From positions 1 through 6,046 of the forward strand of contig JAOUGG010000179.1 in the NCBI GenBank assembly GCA_029857855.1: a stretch of DNA of 6,046 nt, read 5' to 3'. This DNA comes from Acidimicrobiia bacterium (GTDB lineage Bacteria; Actinomycetota; Acidimicrobiia; Acidimicrobiales; SZUA-35). Positions 5,663-6,046 of this stretch are shown in pieces. The notes under the pieces are model-generated. The model made no database searches, was not told the origin of the DNA, and was given only the letters and a program-made list of their open reading frames with translations. The translations under genes were made by a program, and so were the position numbers. How positions within the stretch are numbered: position 1 is the first letter of the stretch; each line of letters starts with the position of its first letter.

Positions 5663-6046
5663 CTACTCGGCGGCTTCGCCCAGCACCTCGGCCAACGCCG
5701 GATGCACGAACAGTGATTCCACCAGATCGGTGACCGTCAAACCAGCGGTGACGGCCAGCGCCAGCACCGAGATCAGCTCTGCGGCATGCCGACCGACGAT
5801 GGAGCCTCCCATGACCACACCGGTGGCAGGATCGGACACGATCTTCACGAAACCCCGGGGATCGTTGTTGATCAAGGCCTTGGCCGAGACCGAGAACGGC
5901 ACCTTGGTGACCCGGATCTTGCGGCCCTCGGCGAAGGCGTCGGCTTCCGCCAAGCCGACGTCGGCGATCTCGGGATCGGTGAAGATGGCCGACGCCGCCT
6001 TCTCGTAGTCGAGGTGACGATGCGGCGCGGCGTGCAGGCCCATGGC
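5663..6046 (-). CDS. C-terminal part of a dihydrolipoamide dehydrogenase-like pyridine nucleotide-disulfide oxidoreductase (cut by right edge)
   Basis: The 127 residues in the window are the C-terminal dimerisation domain of a class I flavoprotein disulfide reductase. Recognisable blocks are ASAIFTDPEIADVGLAE, the NNDPRGFVKIVSDPATGVVMGGSIVG strand-turn region (typical RGFxKI...G..GG.IVG pattern) and AAELISVLALAVTAGLTVTDL. The end reads FVHPALAEVLGEAAE. The His and Glu, five residues apart, match the catalytic His-Glu pair that dihydrolipoamide dehydrogenases place at the partner subunit's active site (His444/Glu449 in E. coli Lpd). Transhydrogenases, mercuric reductases and LpdA-type quinone reductases usually lack this His. 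The FAD- and NAD-binding domains and the redox cysteines lie outside the window, so the exact activity is open. The methionine at 6041-6043 is internal, not the start. The stop lies 25 nt before the antiporter, suggesting cotranscription. Confidence 0.88.
   Translation of the reverse strand, partial: AMGLHAAPHRHLDYEKAASAIFTDPEIADVGLAEADAFAEGRKIRVTKVPFSVSAKALINNDPRGFVKIVSDPATGVVMGGSIVGRHAAELISVLALAVTAGLTVTDLVESLFVHPALAEVLGEAAE

Overview
The window comes from a high-GC bacterium, most likely an actinobacterium. The grounds are the strong G/C preference at third codon positions, frequent GTG starts (three of the four starts visible here), and the presence of a very large LuxR regulator with an N-terminal ATPase, a type abundant in actinobacteria. 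The lineage below that level is a guess.

All five genes lie on the minus strand, so the order of transcription is from right to left. It begins with the C-terminal 127 residues of a pyridine nucleotide-disulfide oxidoreductase of the dihydrolipoamide dehydrogenase type (5663-6046, cut by the right edge). A complete CPA1-type Na+/H+ antiporter (3949-5637) starts 25 nt after it. A complete universal-stress-protein-like gene (3510-3956) overlaps the end of the antiporter by 8 nt. These three are spaced like one operon, and the overlapping pair looks translationally coupled. A 139-nt gap with small inverted repeats follows.

Next is a 917-residue regulator with an N-terminal AAA/NTPase module and a C-terminal LuxR helix-turn-helix (617-3370). 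After its stop comes a gap of about 175 nt that is dense in inverted repeats. The left edge carries the N-terminal part of a multi-pass membrane protein (1-442) whose C-terminus lies outside the window. It has no stop codon in the window but is well supported by its translation, and it may be the membrane-anchored front end of an alpha/beta-hydrolase-type protein.

Functionally, the antiporter and the small USP-like protein probably act together in ion or pH homeostasis, with the USP domain a plausible soluble regulator of the transporter. The LuxR protein could control either flank, but nothing in the sequence names its signal or targets. The content is mostly ordinary. The points most worth a second look are the structured intergenic region at 470-611, the antiporter/USP coupling with a USP that seems to have lost its nucleotide-binding loop, and the unresolved start of the left-edge membrane protein.
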